From the NCBI RefSeq assembly GCF_039542035.1, contig NZ_BAABHJ010000016.1:62001-126000 (forward strand): DNA of 64,000 nucleotides, given 5' to 3'. This document shows positions 35,165 through 43,928 of the stretch, piece after piece (position 1 is the stretch's first letter; each line of letters opens with the position of its first letter). Origin of the DNA: Actinoallomurus liliacearum. GTDB taxonomy: Bacteria > Actinomycetota > Actinomycetes > Streptosporangiales > Streptosporangiaceae. The position numbers and the translations under genes are program-made. The notes under the pieces were generated by a model, which did not search any database, was not told where the DNA came from, and saw only the letters and a list, made by a program, of their open reading frames with translations.

Positions 35165-36358
35165 GTGTCTCGTCGCCTGTTCACCTCTGAATCCGTGACG
35201 GAAGGTCACCCCGACAAGATCGCCGACCAGATCAGCGACGCCGTCCTCGACGCGATGCTGAAGGACGACGCGCGCAGCCGCGTCGCCGTCGAAACGCTGA
35301 TCACCACCGGTCAGGTTCACGTCGCGGGTGAGGTGACCACCGAGACGTACGTGGACATCCCCGGCGTCATCCGGGAGAAGATCCTTGAGATCGGCTACGA
35401 CTCCTCCAGCAAGGGCTTCGACGGTCACTCCTGCGGCGTGTCCGTCTCCATCGGCGCCCAGTCGCCCGACATCGCGCAGGGTGTCGACGACGCGTACGAG
35501 ACCCGTGAGGGCGAGGGTTCCGACGAGCTCGACCGGCAGGGCGCCGGCGACCAGGGCCTGATGTTCGGCTACGCCTGCCGCGAGACGCCCGAGCTGATGC
35601 CGCTGCCGATCACCCTCGCGCACCGGCTGGCCCAGCGCCTGTCCGCCGTCCGCAACAGCGGCGTGGTGCCCTACCTGCGCCCGGACGGCAAGACCCAGGT
35701 CACGATCGAGTACGACGGCGACCGCCCGGTCCGGCTCGACACGGTCGTCGTGTCCTCCCAGCACGCTCCCGACATCAGCCTCAGCGACCTGCTGAGCCCC
35801 GACGTCAAGGAGCACGTGGTCGACCCGATCCTCGCCGACCTGGACATCGACACCGAGGGCTACCGCCTGCTGGTCAACCCGACCGGCCGCTTCGAGATCG
35901 GCGGCCCGATGGGCGACGCGGGCCTCACCGGCCGGAAGATCATCATCGACACCTACGGCGGCATGGCCCGCCACGGCGGTGGCGCCTTCTCCGGCAAGGA
36001 CCCCTCCAAGGTCGACCGCTCCGCCGCGTACGCCATGCGCTGGGTCGCCAAGAACGTCGTCGCCGCCGGTCTCGCCGACCGCTGCGAGGCCCAGGTCGCC
36101 TACGCCATCGGCAAGGCCCACCCGGTCGGCCTGTTCATCGAGACCTTCGGCACCGAGAAGCTCCCGATCGAGAAGATCCAGGAGGCCGTCCTCCAGGTCT
36201 TCGACCTCCGCCCGGCCGCGATCATCCGCGACCTCGACCTGCTGCGCCCGATCTACTCCCAGACCGCGGCGTACGGCCACTTCGGCCGCGAGGAGCCGGA
36301 CTTCTCCTGGGAGCGCACGGACCGCGCCGACGCCCTGAAGTCGGCCGCGGGTCTCTGA
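35165..36358 (+). CDS. metK: S-adenosylmethionine synthetase
   Basis: A 397-residue enzyme with TSESVTEGHPDKIADQISDA, GAGDQGLMFGYA, GGAFSGKDPSKVDRSAAY and a C-terminal AAYGHFGRE. It makes SAM from methionine and ATP. The GTG start follows AAGGAGTACACC. No SAM riboswitch is recognisable in the 117 bp leader. A strong hairpin follows the gene. Confidence 0.97.
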   Translation: MSRRLFTSESVTEGHPDKIADQISDAVLDAMLKDDARSRVAVETLITTGQVHVAGEVTTETYVDIPGVIREKILEIGYDSSSKGFDGHSCGVSVSIGAQSPDIAQGVDDAYETREGEGSDELDRQGAGDQGLMFGYACRETPELMPLPITLAHRLAQRLSAVRNSGVVPYLRPDGKTQVTIEYDGDRPVRLDTVVVSSQHAPDISLSDLLSPDVKEHVVDPILADLDIDTEGYRLLVNPTGRFEIGGPMGDAGLTGRKIIIDTYGGMARHGGGAFSGKDPSKVDRSAAYAMRWVAKNVVAAGLADRCEAQVAYAIGKAHPVGLFIETFGTEKLPIEKIQEAVLQVFDLRPAAIIRDLDLLRPIYSQTAAYGHFGREEPDFSWERTDRADALKSAAGL

Positions 36359-36375
36359 CCCGATCCGCTCCGTAC

Positions 36376-36409
36376 GAGGCCGCCCCGGACGCCCGTCCGA
36401 GGCGGCCTC
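36376..36409 (+). terminator. Hairpin after metK
   Basis: GAGGCCGCC and GGCGGCCTC form the outer stem, with CGGACG and CGTCCG inside it, giving a 16-nt-arm hairpin with one mismatch. No U-tract follows; actinobacterial terminators often lack one. Confidence 0.65.
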
Positions 36410-36824
36410 GCCGTTTCCCGGCCGGGGGACGTACGCGCTGGTCCACCGGCACGGAGCGAGGCCGTACCGGATGCTCGGGGAGGTCCTCGCCATGGCGGTG
36501 AAATGTGAGTTCTGGTCCCTTCCCGGGCCGCGGTTGCCGAGCGTTCGGTACGCCTTGGGCCCGGCCGGCGGGACGCCAGGCCGCCGGCGCCGGTGCCGCC
36601 CGCCTCATGCTCACCCACCTCTGGCCCGGAGCTTCGTCCGCGAGGCCGCGGCCGCGACGTTCTCCGGCCCGATCACGGTCGCCGCGACCGGGGTGGAGAC
36701 GAGGCTCTGAAACTTTCGGTCACCGTCCGTGATGAGTCCGAAGCTTGAGAGCCGGTCCGGGCGGGGAGACCAGGACGTACGGACGGCTGGGCGCGCCGCC
36801 GTCGTGACCGGGTCGGGGGGCCGG
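36410..36824. other. Intergenic region upstream of P450
   Basis: No credible gene on either strand; a plus-strand frame at 36471-36710 is Pro/Arg-rich and lacks a family. The P450 promoter must be here but no strong -35/-10 pair was recognised. No tiny RiPP-like precursor was found just before the P450. Confidence 0.5.
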
Positions 36825-38039
36825 ATGAGTGAGCCGATCGTCTTTCCGTACGAGAATCCGGACTTCCTCGCCGATCCGTACCCCTTCTACCGCCGCCTCC
36901 GCGAGGGCGGCCCGGTCCGCCGGGTCGTCACCGTCCGCGGGCTGGAGGCCTGGCTGGTCACGCGGTACGAGGATGCCCGGGAGGCGCTCACGGACCCTCG
37001 TCTGAGCAGCGACCTTCGCCGCGCCACGGACCACCGGCTCCTGGAAATGCTGCCCGCCGCGGAGCGGGACGGCGCGATGCGGAGCATGATCCGCCTCGAT
37101 CCGCCCGACCATACGCGGTTGCGCCGTCTGGTGTCGCAGGCGTTCACGGTCCGCCGGGTGGCGCAGCTCGAGCCACGGGTGCAGGAGATCGCGGATCGGC
37201 TGCTGGACGCGATCGTGCCGGCCGGGCGGGCGGACCTGATCGAGGAGTTCGCCCTGCCCCTGCCGGTCACGGTGATCAGCGAACTGCTCGGCGTGCCGCT
37301 GACGGACCGGGACCGCTTCCAGGAGTGGACGAACGTCATGCTCACCCAGCATCCCGACCGGCCCGACGTCGCGGCGGTGGACCGGGCGTGGCGGCAGATG
37401 TGGTCCTATCTGGAAGGGCTGCTGGCGGCGAAGCGGAGCGATCCCGCCGACGACCTGCTCGGCGCGTTGATCATCGCCACGGACCGGGACGAGCGCCTCG
37501 ACCAGGGCGAGCTGGTCGCGATGGCCTTCCTGCTGCTGGTCGCGGGCTATGTCACCACGGTCAACCTGATCGGAAACGGGATCGCGGCACTGCTCGCCCA
37601 CCCCGGTCAGCTCAAGCTCCTTCGGGACGATCCCGGTCTGCTCCCGGACGCCGTCGAGGAGTTCCTGCGCTGGGACGGACCGGTCGATCCAGGCATCCTA
37701 CGCATCGCGGCGGAGGACCTCGAGATCGGCGGAGTGCGCGTTCCCCGGGGCGCGACCGTCATCATCGCGACCGCGATCGCCGACCGCGACCACGCCGAGT
37801 TCGACGACGCGGACCGCCTCGACGTCGGACGTCCGGCCGGCGCCCATCTGGGGTTCGGGCACGGCGTCCACTACTGCCTCGGCGCGCCGCTGGCCCGGCT
37901 GGAGGGGCGGATCGCCATCGGGACGGTGCTGCGCCGGCTCGGCGACCTCGCCCTCGCGGTGCCGTACGAGGAGCTGCCCCGGCACATCGGCGGCCTGCGC
38001 GGCCTGCGGCACCTGCCGGTGACGTTCACGGCGGTCTGA
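36825..38039 (+). CDS. Cytochrome P450
   Basis: A 404-residue soluble bacterial P450. The I-helix reads LLVAGYVTTVNLIGNG, the K-helix EEFLRWDG (Glu-x-x-Arg), and the heme loop FGHGVHYCLGAPLARLEGRI with the Cys ligand. The I-helix has Val where the usual acidic residue precedes the Thr pair (AGYVTT in place of A-G-x-E-T-T), which would alter proton delivery. No ferredoxin gene is adjacent; the oxidoreductase at 11004 could serve it. The next gene on the strand is a short frame at 38163. The substrate is unknown. Confidence 0.92.
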   Translation: MSEPIVFPYENPDFLADPYPFYRRLREGGPVRRVVTVRGLEAWLVTRYEDAREALTDPRLSSDLRRATDHRLLEMLPAAERDGAMRSMIRLDPPDHTRLRRLVSQAFTVRRVAQLEPRVQEIADRLLDAIVPAGRADLIEEFALPLPVTVISELLGVPLTDRDRFQEWTNVMLTQHPDRPDVAAVDRAWRQMWSYLEGLLAAKRSDPADDLLGALIIATDRDERLDQGELVAMAFLLLVAGYVTTVNLIGNGIAALLAHPGQLKLLRDDPGLLPDAVEEFLRWDGPVDPGILRIAAEDLEIGGVRVPRGATVIIATAIADRDHAEFDDADRLDVGRPAGAHLGFGHGVHYCLGAPLARLEGRIAIGTVLRRLGDLALAVPYEELPRHIGGLRGLRHLPVTFTAV

Positions 38040-38162
38040 TACCCGACCGGTAATTCATTCACTTATCGGAATATTCACGAATGATCTTGCGCTCTGGGGT
38101 AGTAGAGGCACATGTGACCCTTTAGCGGTCGCTGTGACGTTCCCCACCCCTGGAGGTCATCA

Positions 38163-38360
38163 GTGAACAGCAGCATCCCCGAACGCCGGAACCGGTCCGC
38201 CGGTCCCCGGCAGCATCTGGTCAGGTCGCACTCGCTGCGAGCCCTGGCCGTCGCCGCCCGGCTCGAACGGCATCACGTCCCGGAGGGACCGCCAGGCCGG
38301 ACCCGCGTGGACGACGCCACTGAGGACGCCGGTCTCGCCTGTGCCGCGCCGGACTGTTAG
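38163..38360 (+). CDS. Short peptide gene downstream of P450 (65 aa), uncertain
   Basis: A GTG start preceded by GGAGG encodes a basic N-terminal half and an acidic C-terminus ending in CAAPDC (two Cys). It lies 124 bp after the P450 and 33 bp before the YjbR-like gene. Composition is coding-like but no family is recognised. It could be a small structural peptide, a P450-modified precursor peptide, or spurious. Confidence 0.4.
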   Translation: MNSSIPERRNRSAGPRQHLVRSHSLRALAVAARLERHHVPEGPPGRTRVDDATEDAGLACAAPDC

Positions 38361-38393
38361 ACCCTAGGGACCGTGCGGGAGAGGCGGGCGGGA

Positions 38394-38762
38394 ATGGTCA
38401 CGGTCGAGGACGTGCGGCGCGTCGCGTCGGCGCTGCCGCGTACGGAAGAGCATCTGATCAGGGACCGTGTGAAGTTCCGCGTCGGGCGGATCGTCTACGT
38501 CGCTCTCTCCGCCGACGAGGAGTGGATGGGCTTCGCCTTCCCGAAGGAGGAGCGCGCCGCGCTCGTCGCCGGAGAGCCGGACAGGTTCCGCCTGCCCCGC
38601 CTCTCCGACCAACGCTTCAACTGGGTCGACGTGCGCCTGGCCGCGCTCGACGAGGACGAGATGCGCGAACTCGTCCAGGACGCCTGGCGCATGGTCGTGC
38701 CCAAACGCGTCGCCGCCGCACATCTCGGACCGAGCCCGGTCACCGGCGCCCCGCGCCGGTGA
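38394..38762 (+). CDS. MmcQ/YjbR-family DNA-binding-like protein
   Basis: A 122-residue protein with the family layout: VTVEDVRRVASALPRTEEHL, KFRVGRIVYVALSADEEWMG, FAFPKEERAALV, and WVDVRLAALDEDEMRELVQ. YjbR fold proteins resemble the bacteriophage T4 MotA fold and are often annotated as DNA-binding, but their role is unknown. GGGAGAGG provides the ribosome site for ATG 38394; GTG 38373 is an alternative. Confidence 0.85.
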   Translation: MVTVEDVRRVASALPRTEEHLIRDRVKFRVGRIVYVALSADEEWMGFAFPKEERAALVAGEPDRFRLPRLSDQRFNWVDVRLAALDEDEMRELVQDAWRMVVPKRVAAAHLGPSPVTGAPRR

Positions 38763-38771
38763 CCGGAGCGC

Positions 38772-39827
38772 TCAGCCGTGGGTGAGGTGTTCACCGGTGA
38801 GGCGGAGCAGCGCGACGGCCCGCTCGGCGGCGAATCTCGGGCATCGCACGGCGGCCTCGTCCACCGCCATCCCCCTCTCCGCGCTCGGGTCGTGTAGCGC
38901 CCTCGCGAGTCGCGCCCAGTCCCTGGCCGCCACGTCGACTCCGGGGTGTCCGTCGGGATGCGGGCACGGCGCGGCGAGCGGGGCCTGATCCACCGACTCG
39001 AGCGCCCGGTGGTAGAGCTCGGCCGTCTCCGGGGGGATCGCCTTCCACGTCGCGTTCTGCACGGCGAAGCCGACGGTGAGCAACAGCGGCAGCCGCTCCT
39101 CCTCAGGGGCACCCTGGGCCAGCCGGTGGGCGGCCAGGACGCTCGCCTTCTCCGTCAGCCCGGGGGAGCCGCCGTACGCCGCGTCGCCGGCGTCGCGGGT
39201 CAGACGAGGGATGTCGGCCCGGCCGTCGGGCTTCAGATAGACGCGTTCCAGGGCGTCGATGTTCGGGGGACCGAACAGCTCATTCCGCCCTCCGCGGAGG
39301 GTCGCCAGCGTGCTCTCGGCGACGTCGCGGAGGAACCCGGGACAGGACCAGCGGGCGCGTTCTCCCGCGTCATCGGCGAAGTCCGTCCCGTAGTAGTCCG
39401 TCCACTCCTCCTCGTCGTAGAGCGGCAGGATCAAGGACACGATCGAGTCGGGGCTCTCGTCCGTCAGGTCGGGATGGCCCTCGCCTCCGGGGTGCGGGCA
39501 GGTGCCCGCCTCGTAGCCGGCCGCCGCCCGCTCCAGGGCCTCGATCATCGAGTCGACGACCGCGGGGTCGTCGATCCGCCCCGACACGGCGTACCAGGAC
39601 GCCGCGTGCAGGGCGAGCAGGAGACCGGGGGCATCGTCGCGGCCCGGGTGTTCGCCGTCCTCCGTCCGGTCCCGCAGATCCCACGCCGCCACCTGCAGTA
39701 CGGAGGCGGGATCGCAGTACGGATAGTCGCACACGATGCCGTCGAGGTCCCGGCACAGATCCGCGAAGTCGATCCGTTCGGCATCGGTCGTCGGGTTCAC
39801 GGTCTCGGTCTTCTGCGCTGAATCCAT
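38772..39827 (-). CDS. Unrecognised protein with repeated CPHP motif
   Basis: A 351-residue acidic protein, mostly helical. Two similar motifs occur about 185 residues apart: AGTCPHPGGEGHPDL (around residue 107) and APCPHPDGHPGVD (around residue 292). Each carries Cys and His residues spaced C-P-H-P-x(1-4)-H-P, so the protein seems to be a duplicated unit, possibly metal-binding. No signal peptide or membrane segment is seen. The family is not recognised. It is divergent from priA with 85 bp between their starts. Confidence 0.72.
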   Translation of the reverse strand: MDSAQKTETVNPTTDAERIDFADLCRDLDGIVCDYPYCDPASVLQVAAWDLRDRTEDGEHPGRDDAPGLLLALHAASWYAVSGRIDDPAVVDSMIEALERAAAGYEAGTCPHPGGEGHPDLTDESPDSIVSLILPLYDEEEWTDYYGTDFADDAGERARWSCPGFLRDVAESTLATLRGGRNELFGPPNIDALERVYLKPDGRADIPRLTRDAGDAAYGGSPGLTEKASVLAAHRLAQGAPEEERLPLLLTVGFAVQNATWKAIPPETAELYHRALESVDQAPLAAPCPHPDGHPGVDVAARDWARLARALHDPSAERGMAVDEAAVRCPRFAAERAVALLRLTGEHLTHG

Positions 39828-39912
39828 GATCGGTGTGACGAACCCTCCGGATCAGGGGTTCCCGCCGGTTCGCGGCGGCGTCGGCGTCCGTGCGATCTGG
39901 TAGGACGGGGGA

Positions 39913-42285
39913 ATGGCGAACGACGGCGGGGGGCTCGGGACCACTCCCCAGATCCCCGGGATGGACGGCCTGACGGCCGCCACCCCTGACGCGGGTGCGG
40001 CCGCCGGTCCGGGTGCGCGCGCCGGCCGCACGACGTCCGGGAAGGCGCCGGCGAAGGGCGTACGGCGGCCCGCGGAGACGCTGAAGGTCGCCAGGGTCGC
40101 CGTCGACGTCTCCCTGCCCCACCTGGACCGGCCGTTCGACTATCTGGTCCCCGCCAAGCTCGACGAGAAGGCGGTGCCGGGCTGCCGGGTACGCGTGCGG
40201 TTCGCCGGTCAGCTGGTCGACGGCTTCCTGCTCGACCGTGTCGAGGAGAGCGACCACGGTGGGCGGCTGTCCTTCCTCGACCGCGTGATCTCCCCCGAGC
40301 CCGTGCTGACGCCTGAGATCGCCGCGCTCGTCCGCGAGGTGGCCGACCGCTACGCCGGCACCCTCGCCGACGTCCTGCGCCTTGCCGTCCCGCCCCGGCA
40401 CGCCCGCGTCGAAGCGGAGCGGAGACCCGGAGCGGCCGTGACCGTCAGCCTGGACGAGGACGAGGGGGCGACCGCGGGCACGGACGCCGGTGGCGCCGAA
40501 CCCGGCACCGACCTGGACCGGGACCTCGCCGAGGCGCCGATCGGCGAGGCCGGCCGGCACGGGGACGCCGAGCCCGCCGAGGCGGAGGCGCACGCCGAGA
40601 CCGCCGGGCCGGACGCCGAGGCCCCCGATCCGGTCACTGATGACACCGGCTCGGCCGCTGAGGCCCCCGGGCCGGGCGTCGAGGCGGCCGGCCCGGGCGC
40701 TGAGCCTGTCGGGCCGGACGCCGAGGGGGCTGGGGCGGCCGATGGCGGTCCCGGGCCGTGGGACGCCTACCGGGCGGGGCGGTCGTTCCTCGCCGCGCTG
40801 CGGGAGGGGCGCGCGCCTCGGGCGGTGTGGACCGCCCTGCCGGGGACCGACTGGACGGACGCGGTCGCCCGCGCCGCGCGGGCCACCCTGGACGGTGGGC
40901 GCGGGGTCCTCATCGTGGTCGCGGACGGCCGGGAGGTGGCGCGGGTCGACACGGCCCTCGAGGCCGTGCTGGGCCCGGACCGCCATGTCGCGCTCACCGC
41001 CGAACTCGGCCCGGCCGAGCGCTACCGCCGCTGGCTCGCCGTGCTGCGCGGCGAGGTGACCGCCGTCGTCGGGACGCGCGCCGCGATGTTCGCCCCGGTG
41101 CGCGACCTCGGTCTCGTCGTGCTCTGGGACGACGGCGACGACGTCCACGCCGAGCCGCACGCCCCCTACCCGCACGCCCGCGAGGTGCTCGCGCTGCGCG
41201 CCCACCGGGCCGGGGCCGGCGCGCTGATCGGCGGGTACACGCGCACGACCGACGCCACGCAGCTCGTGGAGACGGGCTGGGCGCATCCGCTCGTCCCCGA
41301 CCGGGACCGGCTGCGGCGGTCGATGCCGCACGTCCGGCCCGCCGGTGACGACGCCGAACTCGCCCGCGACGAGGCCGCCCGCACCGCGCGGCTGCCGGCC
41401 CTGGCGTTCCGGGCGGCCCGGCAGGGACTGGAGAAGGGGCCGGTGCTCGTCCAGGTGCCGCGCCGCGGCTACGTCCCGGCCCTCGCCTGCGCCCGCTGCC
41501 GGGGACCGGCGCGCTGCCAGGAGTGCGAGGGGCCGCTGGCCCTGACCTCGGGGCACGCCGCGCCGTACTGCCGGTGGTGCGGTCGCATCGCCGGGGCGTG
41601 GCGCTGCCCGGAGTGCGGGAGCGGGCACGTACGGGCGGTCGTGGTGGGCGCCCGGCGCACCGCGGAGGAGCTGGGCCGCGCCTTCCCCGGCGTGCCGATC
41701 CGCACCTCGGGACGGGACGGCGTGCTCGCGACCGTGGGGGCCGAGCCCGCGCTGGTCGTCGCCACCCCCGGCGCGGAGCCGGCGCCCGCGGAGGGGTACG
41801 CGGCCGCGCTGCTGCTCGACGGCTGGGTGCTGCTCGGCCGCGCCGACCTGCGGGCCGGGGAGGAGACGCTGCGCCGGTGGACGAACGCCGCCGGCCTTGT
41901 CCGCCCCGGCGGGCCGGTCGTCGTGCTCGCCGACGGCGCGCTGGCCCCGGTGCAGGCGCTGCTCCGCTGGGACCCCGTGACGTTCGCCGAACGGGAGCTG
42001 GCCGAGCGCCGGGAGCTCGGCTTCCCGCCCGCCGTGCGCATGGCGTCCCTGACCGGCACGCCGCAGGCCGTTCGCGAGCTGGTGGAGGCCGCCGACCTGC
42101 CGCCGGACGCCGAGGTGCTGGGGCCGGTGGAGGTCGGCGACGGTCAGGAGCGCGCCCTGATCCGGGTGGACCGCGCCCGCGGCGCCGTGCTGGCCCGGTG
42201 CCTCAAGACCGCCCAGGCCGCCCGGAGCGCCCGCAAGACCACCGAGGTGGTCCGCGTACGGATCGACCCGCTGGAGCTCATCTGA
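39913..42285 (+). CDS. priA: Primosome assembly protein PriA, actinobacterial helicase-degenerate form
   Basis: A 790-residue PriA-like protein. An N-terminal DNA-binding part (about 55-165) is followed by an acidic Ala/Pro/Gly-rich low-complexity insert (about 183-278). The ATPase region has a degenerate Walker A (TALPGTDWTD instead of G-x-x-G-x-G-K-T) and WDDGDD in place of the DEAH box. The Cys clusters (CARCRGPARCQEC and CRWCGRIAGAWRCPEC) could bind zinc. PriA restarts stalled replication forks; this form should be unable to use ATP as a helicase. The ATG follows a GGGGGA stretch. Confidence 0.9.
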   Translation: MANDGGGLGTTPQIPGMDGLTAATPDAGAAAGPGARAGRTTSGKAPAKGVRRPAETLKVARVAVDVSLPHLDRPFDYLVPAKLDEKAVPGCRVRVRFAGQLVDGFLLDRVEESDHGGRLSFLDRVISPEPVLTPEIAALVREVADRYAGTLADVLRLAVPPRHARVEAERRPGAAVTVSLDEDEGATAGTDAGGAEPGTDLDRDLAEAPIGEAGRHGDAEPAEAEAHAETAGPDAEAPDPVTDDTGSAAEAPGPGVEAAGPGAEPVGPDAEGAGAADGGPGPWDAYRAGRSFLAALREGRAPRAVWTALPGTDWTDAVARAARATLDGGRGVLIVVADGREVARVDTALEAVLGPDRHVALTAELGPAERYRRWLAVLRGEVTAVVGTRAAMFAPVRDLGLVVLWDDGDDVHAEPHAPYPHAREVLALRAHRAGAGALIGGYTRTTDATQLVETGWAHPLVPDRDRLRRSMPHVRPAGDDAELARDEAARTARLPALAFRAARQGLEKGPVLVQVPRRGYVPALACARCRGPARCQECEGPLALTSGHAAPYCRWCGRIAGAWRCPECGSGHVRAVVVGARRTAEELGRAFPGVPIRTSGRDGVLATVGAEPALVVATPGAEPAPAEGYAAALLLDGWVLLGRADLRAGEETLRRWTNAAGLVRPGGPVVVLADGALAPVQALLRWDPVTFAERELAERRELGFPPAVRMASLTGTPQAVRELVEAADLPPDAEVLGPVEVGDGQERALIRVDRARGAVLARCLKTAQAARSARKTTEVVRVRIDPLELI

Positions 42286-42369
42286 CCGTGCCCGGGGCCC
42301 CGGCGGGCTCCCGCGTGGTCCGGGGCGTTCAAGCGGCGCCTTGGCGGTCATCCGATCCTCCGTTCGTGG

Positions 42370-43830
42370 TCAGGCCGAGACGTCCGCAGGCGCCGGACGG
42401 GCCTCCACGATCTCTTCGGTGCCGGTGCCGGTGCCGGTGCCGGTGCGGGACCGGAGGCCGAAGGCCGTGATCACCACGGCGACGACCGCCGACGCGACGG
42501 GGACGAGCAGGGCGGCCCGGATGGCGTCGAGCGCCCCTCCGCGCGTCGTCGCCGTTCCGAGGGCGGCGACGTTCACGGCGGTGACCGCGGACAGCCCCAC
42601 CGCCGTGCCGAACTGCATCGCGGTGTAGAGCAGCCCGCCGGCCAGACCGTGCTCCCGCTCGTCGACGCCCTCGGTGCCGGCCATGGTGAGGGGGCCGTAC
42701 GTGAGGGAGAACGCCAGTCCGAGCAGCACCATGGTGGGGAGCATGGCCGCGTAGGTCCAGTCCAGCCGGACCGGCAGGAAGAGCGCGTAGCCGAGGGCGG
42801 CCAGCACCAGCCCGCCGAACAGCACGCGGACGTTGCCGAACCTGTTCACCAGCCGTGGTGTCACGGTCGGAGCCAGGACGGTGTCGACGCCGATGATCAG
42901 CATGGCCAGCCCGGTCTGCAGGGTGGTCCAGCCGCGCAGCTCCTGGAGGTAGAGGGTCGCCAGGAACTGGAAGCCGGCGAACGAGGCGAGGAAGAGCATC
43001 GCGCCCAGGTCGGCCCGGACGAGCGGACCCGAGCGCAGAATGCCCAGCCGGACCAATGGCGCGGCCGACCGTCGTTCGATCGCGACGAACACCGCCAGGA
43101 GCACCAGTCCGCCCGCGAAGGCCGTCAGCGTGCCGGTGAGCCCGGCCCCGGGATGCTCCAGCCGCACCACCCCGTAGACGAGCGACAGCATCGCGCCGGT
43201 GACCGTGAGCGCGCCGGCCAGGTCGAAGCCACGTACGGGACGCTCGTCCGGCTCGTCATCGCGCAGAAGGGGGATCGCCGCGCATAGGATCACCGCGGAC
43301 AACGCCACCGGGGCGAAGAACACCCACCGCCAGCCGAGCGAGGTCAGCAGGCCACCGGCGACCAGGCCCAGCGAGAAACCGCCCGCGGCCGTCCCGGCGT
43401 ACACGCCGAGGGCCCTGGTGCGCCGCGGCCCCTCGGGGAAGTTGGCGGTCACCAGCGCCAGGCCGGCGGGGGCCATGAACGCGGCCGCGACTCCGGTGAC
43501 GAACCGGGTGAGGAGCAGGACCCAGCCCGTGGTGGCCAGGCCGCCCAGGCCGGAGAAGAGCAGGAAGACCGTCAGCCAGCACAGGAACATACGGCGGCGG
43601 CCCAGCAGGTCGGCGGTACGGCCGCCCAGGAGCATGAATCCGCCGTAGCCGAGCACGTAGGCGCTGACCACGCCGCTGAGCATCCCGGTGGACAGACCCA
43701 GGTCCGCCCGGATCGACGGCAACGCCACGTTGAGCATCGCCACGTCGATCCCTTCCAGGAAGATGGCGCCGGCCAGGACGAACAGCACGCTCCACGCGCG
43801 CGGGTCCATGCGGTCGTCGGATGGTGGCAT
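42370..43830 (-). CDS. MFS drug/proton antiporter (EmrB/QacA type)
   Basis: About 14 membrane segments in 486 residues. Family motifs are the DHA2-type VVSAYVLGYGGFMLLGGRTADLLGRRRMF loop and the central VYAGTAAGGFSLGLVAGG motif C. It exports drugs or metabolites using the proton gradient. ATG 43830 follows AGAGGAA; a longer upstream frame is an artefact. The C-terminal tail contains a (TG)4 run encoded by four hexamer repeats. It is divergent from an HxlR regulator that probably controls it. Confidence 0.92.
   Translation of the reverse strand: MPPSDDRMDPRAWSVLFVLAGAIFLEGIDVAMLNVALPSIRADLGLSTGMLSGVVSAYVLGYGGFMLLGGRTADLLGRRRMFLCWLTVFLLFSGLGGLATTGWVLLLTRFVTGVAAAFMAPAGLALVTANFPEGPRRTRALGVYAGTAAGGFSLGLVAGGLLTSLGWRWVFFAPVALSAVILCAAIPLLRDDEPDERPVRGFDLAGALTVTGAMLSLVYGVVRLEHPGAGLTGTLTAFAGGLVLLAVFVAIERRSAAPLVRLGILRSGPLVRADLGAMLFLASFAGFQFLATLYLQELRGWTTLQTGLAMLIIGVDTVLAPTVTPRLVNRFGNVRVLFGGLVLAALGYALFLPVRLDWTYAAMLPTMVLLGLAFSLTYGPLTMAGTEGVDEREHGLAGGLLYTAMQFGTAVGLSAVTAVNVAALGTATTRGGALDAIRAALLVPVASAVVAVVITAFGLRSRTGTGTGTGTEEIVEARPAPADVSA
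42418..42446. repeat. GGTGCC hexanucleotide repeat in the MFS gene 3' end
   Basis: Four full GGTGCC units and a partial fifth encode the Thr-Gly repeat in the cytoplasmic tail of the MFS protein. A change in unit number would keep the frame, so copy-number variation would alter tail length only. Confidence 0.7.
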
Positions 43831-43880
43831 GGATATTCCTCTCGAGAGCCACGGAACCGGCGTGGTTACTGAAGTGACAG

Positions 43881-43901
43881 CCGGTTCCCTCTTGTAACCG
43901 G
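43881..43901. promoter_or_regulatory. Candidate HxlR operator between MFS and regulator genes
   Basis: CCGGTT and AACCGG are inverted arms around nine bases. A further GGTTAC element lies at 43864 and another at 43955. The site lies between the divergent starts, the usual place for HxlR-type control. Confidence 0.45.
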
Positions 43902-43928
43902 CAACATCGTTGGTCACCATTGGGGACC

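Noticed and set aside
36471..36710. Plus-strand frame upstream of the P450
   Set aside because: Pro/Arg-rich, no ribosome site, no family; treated as intergenic.
39370..42351. A 993-codon minus-strand frame opposite priA
   Set aside because: Antisense shadow of priA and of the CPHP protein region in the wrong frame; low-complexity translation.
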